Positions 1-12,000 of a stretch of 64,000 nucleotides of DNA are shown here, in pieces. Source of the DNA: Dermatophagoides farinae (Eukaryota > Arthropoda > Arachnida > Sarcoptiformes > Pyroglyphidae); the NCBI RefSeq assembly GCF_024713945.1, contig NC_134677.1:3537001-3601000 (forward strand), read 5' to 3'. A program made the translations under genes and the position numbers. Under the pieces are notes generated by a model. It was not told the DNA's origin, searched no databases, and saw nothing but the letters and a program-made list of their open reading frames with translations. Every line of letters starts with the position of its first letter. Position 1 is the stretch's first letter.

Positions 1-316
1 TGAATGAATTTGAATTATAAATCACATCCGAATCATTCCCAGCTAATCTTTTTGGGAATAGATTTAATCTTTTAACACTTGAATACAATGATGATCTTGA
101 ATAGCCTGGACCAGTATTGATACTCCTTTCGGCACCTGATGATGACGATGAAGTTGGTGGCGGTGGTTTCGTCCAATACGACTTTGATGTTGTTGTTTCA
201 GAAATATTCGATTCCTCTGATTGCTTTTGTTGTTCAGACAAACTTGATAAAGTTGGTCGTTCATTATGAATTTTATCATATATAGTTCCTCTGGATTCAT
301 TATCATTTTTCGACAT
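1..316 (-). CDS. N-terminal part of an unrecognised Ser/Pro-rich protein (cut by window edge)
   Basis: An open frame runs from an ATG at 314-316 on the minus strand to the window edge, giving 105 codons with no stop and no obvious splice site. The peptide begins MSKNDNESRG and is hydrophilic, with Ser/Thr/Gln-rich stretches, a run of four prolines after Trp-Thr-Lys and then five serines. There is no signal peptide or membrane segment. I do not recognise the family. It faces the phosphatase gene head-to-head across about 790 bp, so the two could share a promoter region. The start is the first ATG of this frame; the rest of the gene lies to the left of the window. Confidence 0.55.
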   Translation of the reverse strand, partial: MSKNDNESRGTIYDKIHNERPTLSSLSEQQKQSEESNISETTTSKSYWTKPPPPTSSSSSGAERSINTGPGYSRSSLYSSVKRLNLFPKRLAGNDSDVIYNSNSF

Positions 317-1103
317 TTTTTCCAGACTCTCAACAAACACACAAGCACAAAGTTACGACCTGAATCAATGAGGAAAAAATGCACGTCTATATGATGATGA
401 TGAGTAGAAGTGATGAGAATAGCAATTTTTCAAAACTTGGCAACAAAATTTTTTGTTTCAGTTCAAAAAATCAAATAAAAACGTTAATTTCTTGAATATG
501 GTTGGTTGAGTTAGACACCTGATCTTTTTTTTGTAGAAAAGAAACAAAACTCTTTTACCGAATAATAATAAATCGGTTAGTAGCAATTAAAGCAAATATT
601 ATACATACTGAATAGGGATCGAATTATTATTTGAATTCAAAAGTTCTTCAATGGATTGATTAATAGAAATTACGGATAATTTCGATACTTGTTTGGACTA
701 AATAAACAAAAATAATGAGACCATGCATATAGGCCAAAAAAGATTCACATTTGTATTCAGTCATGGCGAAAGCTATACACAGCCAACAACGAGACAGTGA
801 AATTTGAGAGCACACACACACACACAATCACAACAGCCAAAAAAATACCGCGTACATATACAATGTATTCGATGATGAACGACTTTTTACGATGTTATCG
901 ATTCTATCTTTAGAATAATTTTTGTTCTTATCCACCGGAATAAGAATTTAATTATCGAACAAAAAAACAAATTATTAATTTGTTTTCCAATGTTATGTTA
1001 TTCAACAACAATTAAATAATTTTTTCATGAATTTATAAAAGAAATGTGGATCGATTTATTCTTAAAATTGTTCGTTTTTACTTTTTTTTGACTGTCGAAA
1101 TAA
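317..1103. other. Divergent intergenic region
   Basis: This AT-rich spacer lies between two head-to-head start codons. It contains a short CA repeat near 811-826 and A/T homopolymer runs. I see no further coding exon. It should hold both promoters and 5' UTRs, but I could not identify a core promoter element with confidence. Confidence 0.5.
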
Positions 1104-4041
1104 ATGGATACCAACAACAAAGATGTCGACCGTGGTGAAGACCAAAACCAAAACCAAGATAACCGAGATGAAGTGACAGGAATTTCTAAAACCTCAAATG
1201 TATCTAAAATATCTTCGCCTAAAAGTACAATCGAAATTGATGCGGATAAATCGACTTTTTTTACTGCTACCAAACACGATTCATCATTTCTCATGGTAGA
1301 TGGTAATGATGCGAAATCTACAATGCCAGCTTCTCAACCAAGCGAAGTGTTGAGCTGTGGATTAATGTCTTGGAAAGAGGAAATACCATCAAAGATCGAT
1401 TTTGAATCTAAAACAAATACGAATCAACGATCACTGCTTGCGCAGAATGTTACCGACAGGCTTGATTCCATTGGAAGCGAAATGAGCTTAGGTTTCGAAG
1501 TACCGACCGATTTGGACGCTACAAATCCCCAATCGTTGGTCATACGTGATGGTCCCGATTTATATCAAACTATTCTACGCACAGTTTGCGCTTATGCAAT
1601 ACGTTGTTCTCATGGTCGAATGCCAGTTCAAAAATTAAAAAATCATTCTGGTTACTGGTTACCTTTTGCCTATGCTAATGAAGATGAAAAATATTCTAAA
1701 ACAATTGATATGATTATCGAATATTTCTTGAACGAAACAAAGCCTACTCCGACATCCAAAGATAGCAACAAAGCAGCTAAACCAAAAGATTCATCGGCAA
1801 AATTTTTGACCAACTTTCAACTGTACAATATACATCGAGCTCAAATACCGGATGGACAATTTGTTTCTCGCTATATTTTCCTTGCCCAATGGAATGGTTC
1901 AGATTCAAAATTCACATGTTGCAAAGATAATGCCAGTATTCGATGGTTGTCCTTAGCAGAAGTCATGGGTTCAAAGAAAATCTCTGACACATTTTGGGGC
2001 AATGAGATTCAAATGACAGCTAGCGTTCTCAACGAACTCCATTTGAACAAAATACCATCGGCAAAATTTCCAAACATATCAGAATTCACATCCTCAGAAG
2101 TGTTGAAATATACGACCAATACGTCGGCCGTTTCAGCTCCAAACAGACCGACAACTGCCAATCAAACAATGATTATGTTGTGCGATGCTAAATTCAACGA
2201 AAAAGATGTGATTAAAGTGTATTGTGAATATGTGCAACACTGTTATCCATCAGCCAATATGACCTATTGTGCGTTCACCGAGTATATCAACAAGATGGAT
2301 TTTCTGCCCAATGATGAAAATATTATTCGATCAGTATATCGAGCAATGTCACCCTCTTGGCGTAATCGCAATTTCATGTTCTTCAATGAATTTTTATTGG
2401 GATTGGCAGCACTTGATTCGTCAAACAATTCTCAATTACGTTGTGGCTATATATTCCGTTACTATGATCGGAATTCGGACAACTTTCTAGATGAAGAGGA
2501 TTTCAAACGAATCGTTTACGATATACGTGATGCATCAATGATGTCAACCGATCCAGCAGCGGTACAAAAAGATTGTCAGACACGTTTGTCTCAATTAAAT
2601 CTGATGGATGATAAGAAACGTATCACTTACCAGAATTTTATTCGAGAAGCAACTAGTAGTCGGCTAGCTGGAATCGGGCAATTATTCAGGGCAAATCGTC
2701 CCGTAATCGAAACGATACATTCCAGACACTTGTACGAATATATTTTCAATAAAAATGGCAAACCTTTTGCTCCTAAATTGTTGGGCACTTGTCCAAAATG
2801 TCGTCCAAAATCGTATTCATTGGCATATAATGCTGTCAAACTTAGTAATCAAGGTCGCATTGAAGAATCAAGACCCCTGGTCCAAATGAATTGTGGTGAA
2901 ATCGATGTAGAACTTCAATTTAAAAAGAAAACCAACGAAATTCGTGTCAAACATTCAACAGAAGTTGTATTCAATGAAAACTCTGCAGCAAATCAAGTGC
3001 TGTCGATTATAAGGCGAATGGTTGATTTCAACAAGTTGCCTCATGAACGAAAAACAGAAGTGGCACAATACGTCATCAACAAGCTAACGGTGGATCTGAT
3101 CATACAGTTGTGTAAAGAAGTAACGGAAATTTTGTTGATCGAACCGCGTGTTGTCAAAGTGAATTCACCATGTATCGTTCTTGGCGATCTACATGGTAAT
3201 ATCAACGATCTTCTCACATATGAAAGGCAATTATGGCCATTAGCACCTACTGCTAATGCACCAAACATATTGTTCCTTGGTGATTACGTTGATCGTGGTG
3301 ATTATAGCATCGAAGTCATTAGCTATTTGTTTGCCATGAAAATTCTTGCACCAACCAAATTTTTTTTACTACGCGGTAATCACGAAATTCGTTCCATACA
3401 GCGAAATTTCACATTTGCACGTGAATGTATGGTCAAGTGAGTAAACGCGTTATGATTAATATGGATTGTTTCTTATTAATTTTTTTTTTGGAATAATCAG
3501 ATACCTCTATCAAAACGGACAACGTGTACTGGAAGAATTCAACCAGGCATTCGATCATCTACCATTGGTTGGTATTATTGATGAATCAATATTTTGTGCA
3601 CATGGCGGTATTCCATATTCGGTATCAAAAATAGAAGATTTGTACAAAATACCATTACCGTTACCTGAACCAGAAATCCAATCGAAAGTGGCTTGGGAAA
3701 TCCTATGGTCCGACCCGGTTACTGACGAGGAGTTCAACCAAGTTTGTCAATTTAAAAATCAATCGACTGATAGTGGATTTGTAGACAATCTTCGTCGATC
3801 GACCGGATATTATTTTGCAGAGAAAGCATCGCGTAACTTTTTGAAAGCTAACAATCTATCACACATAATTCGCGCCCATGAACTTGAAACCGATGGGTAT
3901 CGATTTCGTCATTCTGGCTTATTGATAACAGTATTCTCAAGTTCACGTTATTGTAATACGAATAACAAATCGGCTGCCGTTTTTGTAAATAGTCATTCAA
4001 ACAATGAAGGATTTATCAAAGTGATTGCGTTGGAAACTTAA
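1104..4041 (+). CDS. PPP-family serine/threonine phosphatase with an EF-hand N-terminal to the catalytic domain
   Basis: Two exons, 1104-3436 and 3501-4041, joined by a 64-bp GT-AG intron, encode 957 aa. The C-terminal third is a PPP metallophosphatase: GDLHGN at about 694, GDYVDRG at about 726 and RGNHE at about 757, then CAHGG and RAHE in exon 2. These supply the usual two-metal ligands and the general acid. The usual SAPNYC motif reads SSSRYC here. Around residues 454-465 is one EF-hand loop (D-x-N-x-D-x-F-x-D-x-x-D) in a helical context, suggesting calcium control. The first 350 residues hold a conserved-looking globular segment I cannot assign. The order EF-hand then phosphatase is the reverse of rdgC/PPEF, whose EF-hands are C-terminal, so I do not use that name. 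Enzyme class is secure; substrate is unknown. Confidence 0.9.
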
Positions 4042-4125
4042 ATTTTTGTTCTCTACATATGAGAATTGATTTATTTTAATTTTTACAATACAACAACAAC
4101 AAATCACAAGATGATAAAATTGATT

Positions 4126-4170
4126 TTATAATAAAGGAATAGGATTTTTTTCATTCACTTTTTATTTAAC
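4126..4170. terminator. Crossed poly(A) signals of the phosphatase and ECH1 genes
   Basis: Only 132 bp separate the two convergent stop codons. A plus-strand AATAAA lies near 4131-4136. A minus-strand AATAAA (TTTATT on the plus strand, 4161-4166) sits 8 bp past the ECH1 stop. The transcripts should therefore end close to each other or overlap at their 3' ends. Confidence 0.5.
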
Positions 4171-4173
4171 GAT

Positions 4174-5292
4174 TTAGAAATCGGCAAACGGTGGTGGTTC
4201 ATCAGATTTAGATACTTGTGATGAACTAGCAATAATGAAATCTTCCGATTGAAGCATACACATGTTCCATATTTGCATGAATTCTAGGCCATCCTTTTCT
4301 GAATGATCACGAGAATAATTCAATGAAACTTTCGTACCTTGCACAGCAACAGGTGATCGTGATGCAATGGTACGAGCTAAATCAATGGCGCCCTGTATGC
4401 AGCTATTCGAATCATTGAAAACTTTGCCCAATAGACCAATCTATTAAATTTTAAATTGGAAAAAATTAAATCAAAGGTTGCAGAAATATTTAAAGTAAAA
4501 ACTGCTTACCTCTTTGGCTTCATCGGCTTGCATATCTCGGGCAGTGTAGGCCAATTCACGCATAACACTATCGTTACCAACCAATTTTGGCATACGTTGT
4601 AATGTGCCAAGATCAGCAGCTAAACCGACTGCAACTTCACGTATGGAGAAATAAGCATCTTTTGATCCATATCGAATATCCGTTGCGCTAATCAAATCGA
4701 CACCGGCTCCAATACAGCCAGAATGGATAGCTGCAATCACCGGTTTTGGGCACTTGACGATACTGTTGAATGAATTTTGTAGCAAAATGATTGTCTTACG
4801 AATGTATTTTGCACGTGCAGCAACATCTTCACGACCACCAGCATCACTTCCGGAATTCATTGATGTCATCTGTTCCACCATGTCAATATAATCGATACCA
4901 GAACAGAACATTTTACCAGTACCAGAAATGACTACTGCACGACATTGTTGATCAGCGGCAATATCAGAGAAACATTCAGATATCTCACGAAACATATCCC
5001 GATTGATGGCATTACGTCTGTCCGGTCGATTAAGTTCAACATGCAATATATGATCATGTGGTGCAGTCACTTGTATATGTTCATAATCGGCATAACGACT
5101 TGTATAAGCAGCCGATGAATAATTTCGTATTTTTATCAACAAACTTGGCCTGATGCTTCGAAAATCTTTGGCTATTCGAGAATTCTGCAAAATGACATTA
5201 CCTGAAAGATATTTTGGAAAACAACTTTTATTCATCCTATAACAAACATATGACCTACCGATTAGAGTTGAAAATATTCTTTTAGATGTCAT
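4174..5292 (-). CDS. ECH1: Delta(3,5)-delta(2,4)-dienoyl-CoA isomerase, mitochondrial
   Basis: Exon 1 is 5292-4510 and exon 2 is 4440-4174; the intron is 69 bp and phase 0; the product is 349 aa. It is a crotonase-fold enzyme that shifts double bonds of dienoyl-CoA during beta-oxidation of unsaturated fatty acids. The oxyanion-hole region reads GKMFCSGIDYIDM. The long segment GCIGAGVDLISATDIRY and the downstream REVAVGLAADLGTLQR match vertebrate ECH1, including the Asp of GVDL, the Glu of REV and the Asp of LAAD, which correspond to the three catalytic acids known from rat ECH1. The basic, Ser/Arg-rich first 55 residues fit a mitochondrial presequence. The protein ends PPPFADF rather than the SKL-type peroxisomal signal of mammalian ECH1, so a mitochondrial-only location is likely. 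It is tail-to-tail with the phosphatase gene. Confidence 0.95.
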
Positions 5293-6312
5293 TATGATGA
5301 ATACTTTTTGAAACGATTTTTTGTCAAGTACAAAAAGAAGTTAGGATCTGATTTTCATTCAATTTACAATCGAGTTGGTGAGTGAAAGATACACATTCAC
5401 AAAATGAGCTAGTCAAATTCTCAATGAACAGTGTGATTGAATCGTATTTATTGTGTACCCAAACATTGAGAGCACATAATTATCACGTTATTGATGTACT
5501 TGTATGATATGATGCCTAAATGTGATTTATGAACTGTTTAAATACATGCTTCTACTTCATGATGTCATTTTATCGTAATACATTGGATTACCCATTAATT
5601 TCTGTCTGTTTTTCAATGTTTTTCCAATTTAAATCTATATAATAATATAAAAAAAATAACAAATTGCAGCAAAATTAAATTAATCAATCATTGGTCTAAA
5701 GTTTTGGACTTTAGACATCGATCATGATGATTGTAATGTGAATAGGGCAAAGATCATCTTATTCACATTATTTCCAATAACATCGATTTGATAGTTATAA
5801 TCTCAATGTATTATAAATCTTCCGCATATAATTATTAAAGGAAAAAAAATGGAAAAAGTCCTCTTTTATCTGGCTTGTACCTTTTTAAAGGCTGATGATG
5901 AAAGGGATAGGCATGCAAACTTATTATTAACAAACCAGTTGTTTGCAACAAACGAGACAAAAAATCAAGGTTATTGAATGAAATGATGATCATCACAAGA
6001 TGTATATTTTGGATTAATATAGTGTAACAACAATAACCACATACAGATTTGTATACAAACATATGAATGGATGTTTGCTGACATATTTTTTTTATCAAAT
6101 CATCGATTTGTTGATAATCATTTCATTTGATCATTTTTTTATTGTCGCTTCTTCTTGATACCCCCACATGTAATGCAAAGTCCATGAATTGAATCTATGG
6201 CTACGTATATAATTTATTTATCGTTTAAAAAAAAATTAAAATTTTTTCCATCGAAAACAAAGCACACAACAAATGAGGGAATAGAAAAATACAGTGGTAA
6301 AATAAATATTAA
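5293..6312. other. Intergenic region upstream of ECH1
   Basis: About 1 kb of AT-rich sequence lies between the ECH1 start and the SDHAF2 stop, both on the minus strand. It contains no open frame with coding character and no RNA gene I can recognise. It should include the ECH1 promoter and the SDHAF2 3' UTR. Confidence 0.5.
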
Positions 6313-6833
6313 TCAAAGATCGGGTTGCCTTAGGCGTTTTTCACGATTCGTATTTCTGACATGTTCACTGAATTTTTCCATGATTGGATTTCGATATTCT
6401 TCAGGAATTTCTTTTGAACCTATTGCCCAATAGTATAGATCCCAATCATTAGAAACGGTATTGATTAAGCAATCGTACAGTTCCAATTCTTCATGAGACA
6501 TTGAATCGAGATATTTTTTGGCAAATGTAGACAACAATAAATCGTTTTCAAGCATACCTAAACAGCATTAATCATTTGTCAAATAATCATTAAACAACAG
6601 ACAATATAATCAAGATCTCATTGTTTTACATTACCTCTCTTTCGGCTTTGATAAAGTAAACGAGCACGTTTCTGTGAAATCGGTTCATTCTTCATTCGAT
6701 TGGCAAAGTGTTTTTTCTCAAAATTTCCTTCACTTGTGTCAGTGGGATAGACATAACATGATCGTATGATTGACTGAAATAAAGGAGTAATAATTGACTT
6801 TTGCCGATTGCTAAACAGATATTTGACAGACAT
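6313..6833 (-). CDS. SDHAF2: Succinate dehydrogenase assembly factor 2 (SdhE/Sdh5 family)
   Basis: Exon 1 is 6833-6635 and exon 2 is 6557-6313; a 77-bp intron splits the Gly codon of RKRG; the product is 147 aa. The diagnostic block [12 protein letters not shown] followed by [16 protein letters not shown] is the conserved SdhE surface that binds the flavoprotein SDHA and promotes covalent FAD attachment in mitochondria. Downstream, [20 protein letters not shown] matches the family core. The first 25-30 residues are basic and Ser-rich, as expected for a matrix-targeting peptide. Length is slightly below the roughly 166 aa of the human protein. The gene faces the SDR gene head-to-head with 183 bp between start codons. 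Confidence 0.95.
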
Positions 6834-6902
6834 ATTAATCGTTGAAAAAAGTGGTAACTTTACAAATTATTTTAAAGCAATTTATTCAGACCAAAACATA
6901 AT

Positions 6903-6908
6903 CACGTG
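6903..6908. promoter_or_regulatory. CACGTG E-box in the SDHAF2/SDR bidirectional promoter
   Basis: A perfect CACGTG in the context TCACGTGT lies 70 bp upstream of the SDHAF2 start and 109 bp upstream of the SDR start. It is the canonical site of Myc/Max, USF and MITF-type bHLH-zip factors. Use in vivo is inference. Confidence 0.4.
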
Positions 6909-7016
6909 TTTAACAGTAGCTAAAATGATGCTGTCCATAAACACGATACTCTATTAGCTGCGGATCATAAGATCCAGTTTAAATTTTTTTTTTTTTTTTT
7001 TGATCGAATTATAAAA

Positions 7017-8140
7017 ATGCTATCTTTTATTTTAACAGCCGGATTCGTTTCTTTGACTTCTGTGATAATCGGTAAGAAAGTTTTTCACATTCCGAATATC
7101 TGATTGTTTTTGTTTTGTTTTTACATAATAAAGGAGTCCGCCTATACAATGTCTATTATTGTTGGGGTAATTACGAACAAATGCTAAAACGCTATGGAAG
7201 AAAATCGATTAAAAATTTGACCATAGTTATTACTGGTTGTAATACGGGAATCGGTAAAGAAACGGCCCGCGAATTGTATAGACATGGTGCTCGTGTTATT
7301 ATGGCCAACCGAAATCGATCACAAACCGAACAGGTGATACAGGAATTCCAGAGACTATATCCATTTGCTGATGGGCAATTGGTATACAAACATTTGGATC
7401 TTACCTCTATGGATTCGGTGAAACGCTTTTCACAAGATATCATTAGCAATGAGCCAAGATTAGACATTCTAATAAGCAATGCAGCCGTATTTGGTGCTCC
7501 AGTCGGCCTAACAGATGATCATTTTGAAACAAATATGCAAGTTAATCATCTGGCTCCAGCTTTGCTAACTCATCTCTTGTTACCAAAACTACAACAGCCA
7601 AGAATCGGCGATCATGCAATGAAAAAATCACCACCACCACCACCGCGAATCATTACGGTCACATCGACACTGACCAATCGTGGAACAATTCAACAAGAGT
7701 TTTTATCGAGAATTACTAATGAACAACAACTGAAGACCATAATGAACAAACGTGGACGTGAAATTTATGCATCAACTAAATTGGCAAACTTACATTTTAT
7801 GCGTTCATTATCAACACGTAAAAACTTGATCAAAAATGTAGAAATCTGTTTGGCTAGTCCGGGTTTCTGTTATACTCGTTTACATCGATACAGTAGCCGT
7901 TCTAGTCTCATTTGGATGAGTTTGTTTGCTCCGTTGTTTTTTATGATTGTCAAATCATCCAAACAAGGCGCACAAACTATAATTGGCTGTTCGATGATTC
8001 CTCATCTTCGTTCTGATGTACTATATCATCATTGTAAAGAAGATGAACTTTTCTTCCAAAAAGGACCACCATCGTTTGTTTCAAATTCACATCATTTGTT
8101 TGAAATTACAATGAAATCGATTGAACCATTTTCAGGATGA
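7017..8140 (+). CDS. Membrane-anchored short-chain dehydrogenase, retinol dehydrogenase 11-14-like
   Basis: Exon 1 (7017-7071) encodes a hydrophobic N-terminal anchor and is joined through a 62-bp intron to exon 2 (7134-8140); the product is 353 aa. The ATG at 7017 is the only ATG-started first exon that joins in phase. The NAD(P) loop TGCNTGIG is at 52-59, an LDL(T) acidic-turn segment follows, and the catalytic Tyr-x-x-x-Lys is YASTK at 230-234 with an upstream Ser in VTSTLT. The usual NNAG motif reads SNAA. The architecture (N-terminal membrane helix plus classical SDR fold) is that of retinol/retinal reductases and related DHRS proteins of the ER or lipid droplets. Substrate cannot be told from sequence. 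A short proline run (PPPPP) precedes the catalytic strand. Confidence 0.88.
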
Positions 8141-8325
8141 AAAATGCTGTCTCTTCTCTTTTGAATGGTCGTATTGAAAGCATTCATAATCAATGAAAAT
8201 GAAAGTGAATGTCAATTTTTCCCAAAAAAAGTCTCCGAAAAATATTTGATTTATTAAAAAGTAGAACCCTGACACCATCTATTATTTTCAGTAAACACTA
8301 TTTCAAAATTTAATCAAAATTTAAT

Positions 8326-8886
8326 TTATTGATGTCGATACGATTTTGGTTTCTGTATTGTGTACGACCTTTTCTGTTTTGAAATAAATTTATCGATTAT
8401 TTGAATAATAGATTGTGGAAGTATTTCTTGCTGTTGAGTATAATGCTCCCGTTGTTGTCGCTGATTAGATGTTTTTGGACGTTCTTGTTGACGTCGTATC
8501 CGTTGTTGACTTTCTCTTTTTTTGGAATCATCCGGTCGTATGTTCTTTTTTGTTTTATCCTCTTTTTTCAAGGTAGGGTCACAATAGATATGTTGAAAAT
8601 CCGATGGTGCAATCAATATTGTTGGAGTTTCGGAGGCAATCTTTCGAAGTTGAGCTGTTTTACTTTCGGTTGTGACGGGTGTTCCTTTAAAAATGTGTTC
8701 ATAATCTGACGGTGCGATCATAATCGTTGGTTGATCGGATGATACCTTTTTTGCTTTACTCACCTCTTCATTTATTTTTTGTGCTGTACGATTCGTATCT
8801 GGATCACCTTTGAAAATATGCTCATAATCCGAAGGTGCAATTAGCACTGTTGGTTGATCACTTTTAACAACTTTTACAGGCATCAT
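8326..8886 (-). CDS. Orphan protein with three copies of a PT-(V/I)-x-IAPSD-(Y/F)-x-HI motif
   Basis: A single-exon frame from the ATG pair at 8881-8886 encodes 186 aa. I start here because the upstream open frame has no ATG and reads like AT-rich UTR. Three near-identical motifs lie at about residues 9-29, 50-70 and 85-104. Each reads (S)(D/E)-x-P-T-(V/I)-(L/M)-I-A-P-S-D-(Y/F)-(E/Q)-H-I-(F/Y), about 35-41 residues apart, joined by Lys/Thr/Ser-rich linkers. The C-terminal half is highly basic and Gln/Arg-rich, ending in a Lys-Ser-Tyr-Arg-His-Gln tail. There is no signal peptide or recognised domain. The repeats look like tandem short linear binding motifs. The stop codon overlaps an AATAAA. 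I do not recognise the family; expression is not proven, but motif conservation argues for selection. Confidence 0.7.
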   Translation of the reverse strand: MMPVKVVKSDQPTVLIAPSDYEHIFKGDPDTNRTAQKINEEVSKAKKVSSDQPTIMIAPSDYEHIFKGTPVTTESKTAQLRKIASETPTILIAPSDFQHIYCDPTLKKEDKTKKNIRPDDSKKRESQQRIRRQQERPKTSNQRQQREHYTQQQEILPQSIIQIIDKFISKQKRSYTIQKPKSYRHQ

Positions 8887-9098
8887 AAATGTTAGAAAAA
8901 ATAATAATTCGAAATTATAAATAAAAGTTTTGGTAATTTTAATCAAATAAAAAACAAATTGCAATTCAATTAATTCATGAATAAATATTTATCAATTTAT
9001 TATTTATATCGAAAATCATCAACTAGGTTTAGGTTTTTAATTGAAAATTTGTACAAAAAAAGAATTCCATATTTTTTGGCACTTGCCCGGAACATGAC

Positions 9099-12000
9099 TT
9101 AAACATGATCGCTATCGTTTGCATGTCGAATCAATGGTCTGGGCTTTCGTTGTTGTTGCTGTAACATTTGGTATTGGATTTGTTGTTGGTTCTGGTACAA
9201 TTGTTGTTGCTGTTGTTGTTGAATATACATCTGAGTATCATAGGTTGCTTGTTGTTGTTGAGCCATCAATGATCGACGAGGTTGGGGTATGGGATTCAAT
9301 GCTGCACTAAAAGCAACACTTTTCGGATGATTCTTATCTGCTGCTGACATGTTTCGTAATGCTAGATCAAATTCAACTGATTTTCTACGCCCAGTGCTAC
9401 CGGTCGTATTCGAAGCGTTCGATATTGATGATGTCTGGGATGACATTACTAATGATCCGTTTCGATTCAATGGGCCGCCGCCGCCATTGACTGCCATACG
9501 ATTCGAATTAGCATTCATTACTGCTGATGTATAGTCTCGCAATAATTGTGATATTTGTAATGCCTAAAAGTTTTATTAAAATGAATTGAATCGTTGTGGA
9601 CATTGAAAATACAAACCTGGTGAGTAATAAACATGTATTTAATTGTTTTGGTTATTGCTGTGGCCACATTGGCCACAATCATTAATGAATTCGATGTTGC
9701 AGTATAATCGACCAAATTCCGATATTCACAACTGCAGAGAACATTCTATTTTGGAAAAATAATTGGTTATTAATAATTATTGGTATAATGTATTGTATTA
9801 AATATGCTTACCCTAGTTCTAGGCTGCAGTAGATGCATACCACTTTGATCAATGGCAAGCCATAGTGTTTTTGGCCAAGAACTAGTATATGTCTGTAACA
9901 CTTCAAATACGGTGGCTCGATGTAATGGCCACGATTGAATAAGATTAAAGAATGCTGCTTTGGCTTGTTGTTGATCCATTCCACTTTGAATTTGATGTTG
10001 TGTTCGCACATCTTTTACCAATATGCGGCAGGCTAGTCGTTCTGGCAATGTTTTACCGATTAATTGGTTATAGGACATATCATCCAAACCACCACTGTTT
10101 GCTTCGATCATCGTTGATAATGAATTGTTGACCATCATGTTGTTTGAATGGCTATCACCAAATTCTAATTGAGCTCGAATAGCAACTAATAGTATGGCTT
10201 CTTGATCGGTCAATGGAAAACGATCGTTGCGAACATTGTGCAATGTTTGATGATATAATAATTCTCGTTCAACAGGATCATTAAAATCGACATAATTATC
10301 GATTTGTAGATGTTTCTGTAAAAAAAATTGATGGTTAAATTTACAATGAGACACAATGATCAATTCTATTAAGTACATACCTTGAAGATAAAATAATGAA
10401 TCGGTTCTTGAGTTCCCCCATTACGAACGACACCGGCAGCAGCAGTGGAACCATTTTGAACTTGACCCAGATGTTCATCATGCCATCGTTCCCAAAATGC
10501 AATGGCGTCTCCCACCTTATCTTCTGGTTGTAATGCTTGTTCAGCACCGTTTTGTCCCAGCACTTGATACAATGCATAACCAGGTGCATGTGTTCGTAGT
10601 TCGATTTTTAGCTGAATTTGTTCCAAAACTTCGGCAATGACAGCACAAGCATCAAATTCAACGGCTTGAAAATGACCATCAAGAAAATGTACACGGGCAT
10701 ACACACGGCGACATTGAATTGTGGCAGCAATTTCAGGACGTGAAGGCGCCAATCGACGACCACGTGTTTCCAATGTTCCTTGAAGATTTCGTAATGCGAA
10801 TTGAGCATATTGACCTTCACGTGTAATTTGATCCAAGGCACAGCGACGCAGATGAGCATGCAAATAGGCCAATACTCGACGATCGGATGGCTGTGTGAGC
10901 GAACAAGCGAGTGCCAACAATTGCCAATGTTTAATATTTACACGAGAATTCGGTATTGGATGATCGGTGGTCTGACGGATCAACTGTAGAAAAAATTCAT
11001 TACGTAGTATATCAGCATCACCACCAAGACACTTTTCCAGAATTGCTTGTGCTTGTCGGATTTGATTTTGTTCAGATTGTGTAGCACGCATACACCATTC
11101 AACTTCATTCGATGATGATGATCCATTTGTCGTAGTAGAAGAATTATCCGATTGGCTTGCATCATTTCGTAAGCCTGAATAAGAAAGTATTTGTTCGAAC
11201 ATTGTAACAGCAGCTGCTTCTAGATCTGGATCTGAAATGACTAATAAGCTCGAGACAAGTGGTTCTTTAATATATGCCCAGAATGGTCTGGGATAATTCC
11301 GTAATATTTCATCATGACTATAGTCATCGTCATCCAAATTAATTTGATTGTTTTTTGAATTTGATTTACTACTGCGACCTAGTCGCCGTAAAGTAGTACG
11401 CCACTTAGTTTGATGTTCTGCTGCTGGTTTTCGCATGATGTTTGCCGTGACTAGTGCCCGTCGGCAATTGATCACTTCGGTATGCAATCGGAGGCGATCT
11501 TCGAGTGTCATTTTAAGTAGTCGACGGGGTCGTTGATTAGCAACTGGTGTGCTCAATACATCAACCATAGCATTGGCCATGCCGAAAGTAAATCCGGCTG
11601 CATGTTGTGGTGAATAGGCGGCAACTAATGATGCAATCTCTTCTTTTTGTAATGTTTCAAATGTTAAACATTTATTTGAACCATCGGGTGTTTCCTTGAA
11701 CATTTTCAGCGTAAGTAATGATTCTGTCGGATATATGGTCAATGTTTCAATATCTGAATATCGATAGGTGGCAAGGACACGTTTATCTGCCGCTGCAACT
11801 ACTAATATGGCGGCAGAATGAACGCCCAATAATAGTGGCATATTACCGAATATAGCCAATACACCTTTATATTGAACGGGAAATAATGCAGCACCGTATA
11901 ATGGATATTGCATAACCAATGAAAGATACCAGACTTTAGCTACTAATGAACTCTTTCCATAGCCATGTAGACGATGAGCATCAGCAATTTTCACAGCCCA

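Noticed and set aside
1400-2050. Nudix or other known domain in the N-terminal third of the phosphatase
   Set aside because: I could not find a Nudix box or another defining motif, so no name is given.
8887-8964. Hydrophobic N-terminal extension of the triple-repeat protein that would look like a signal peptide
   Set aside because: The extension begins at TTG, has no ATG and reads as A/T-rich UTR.
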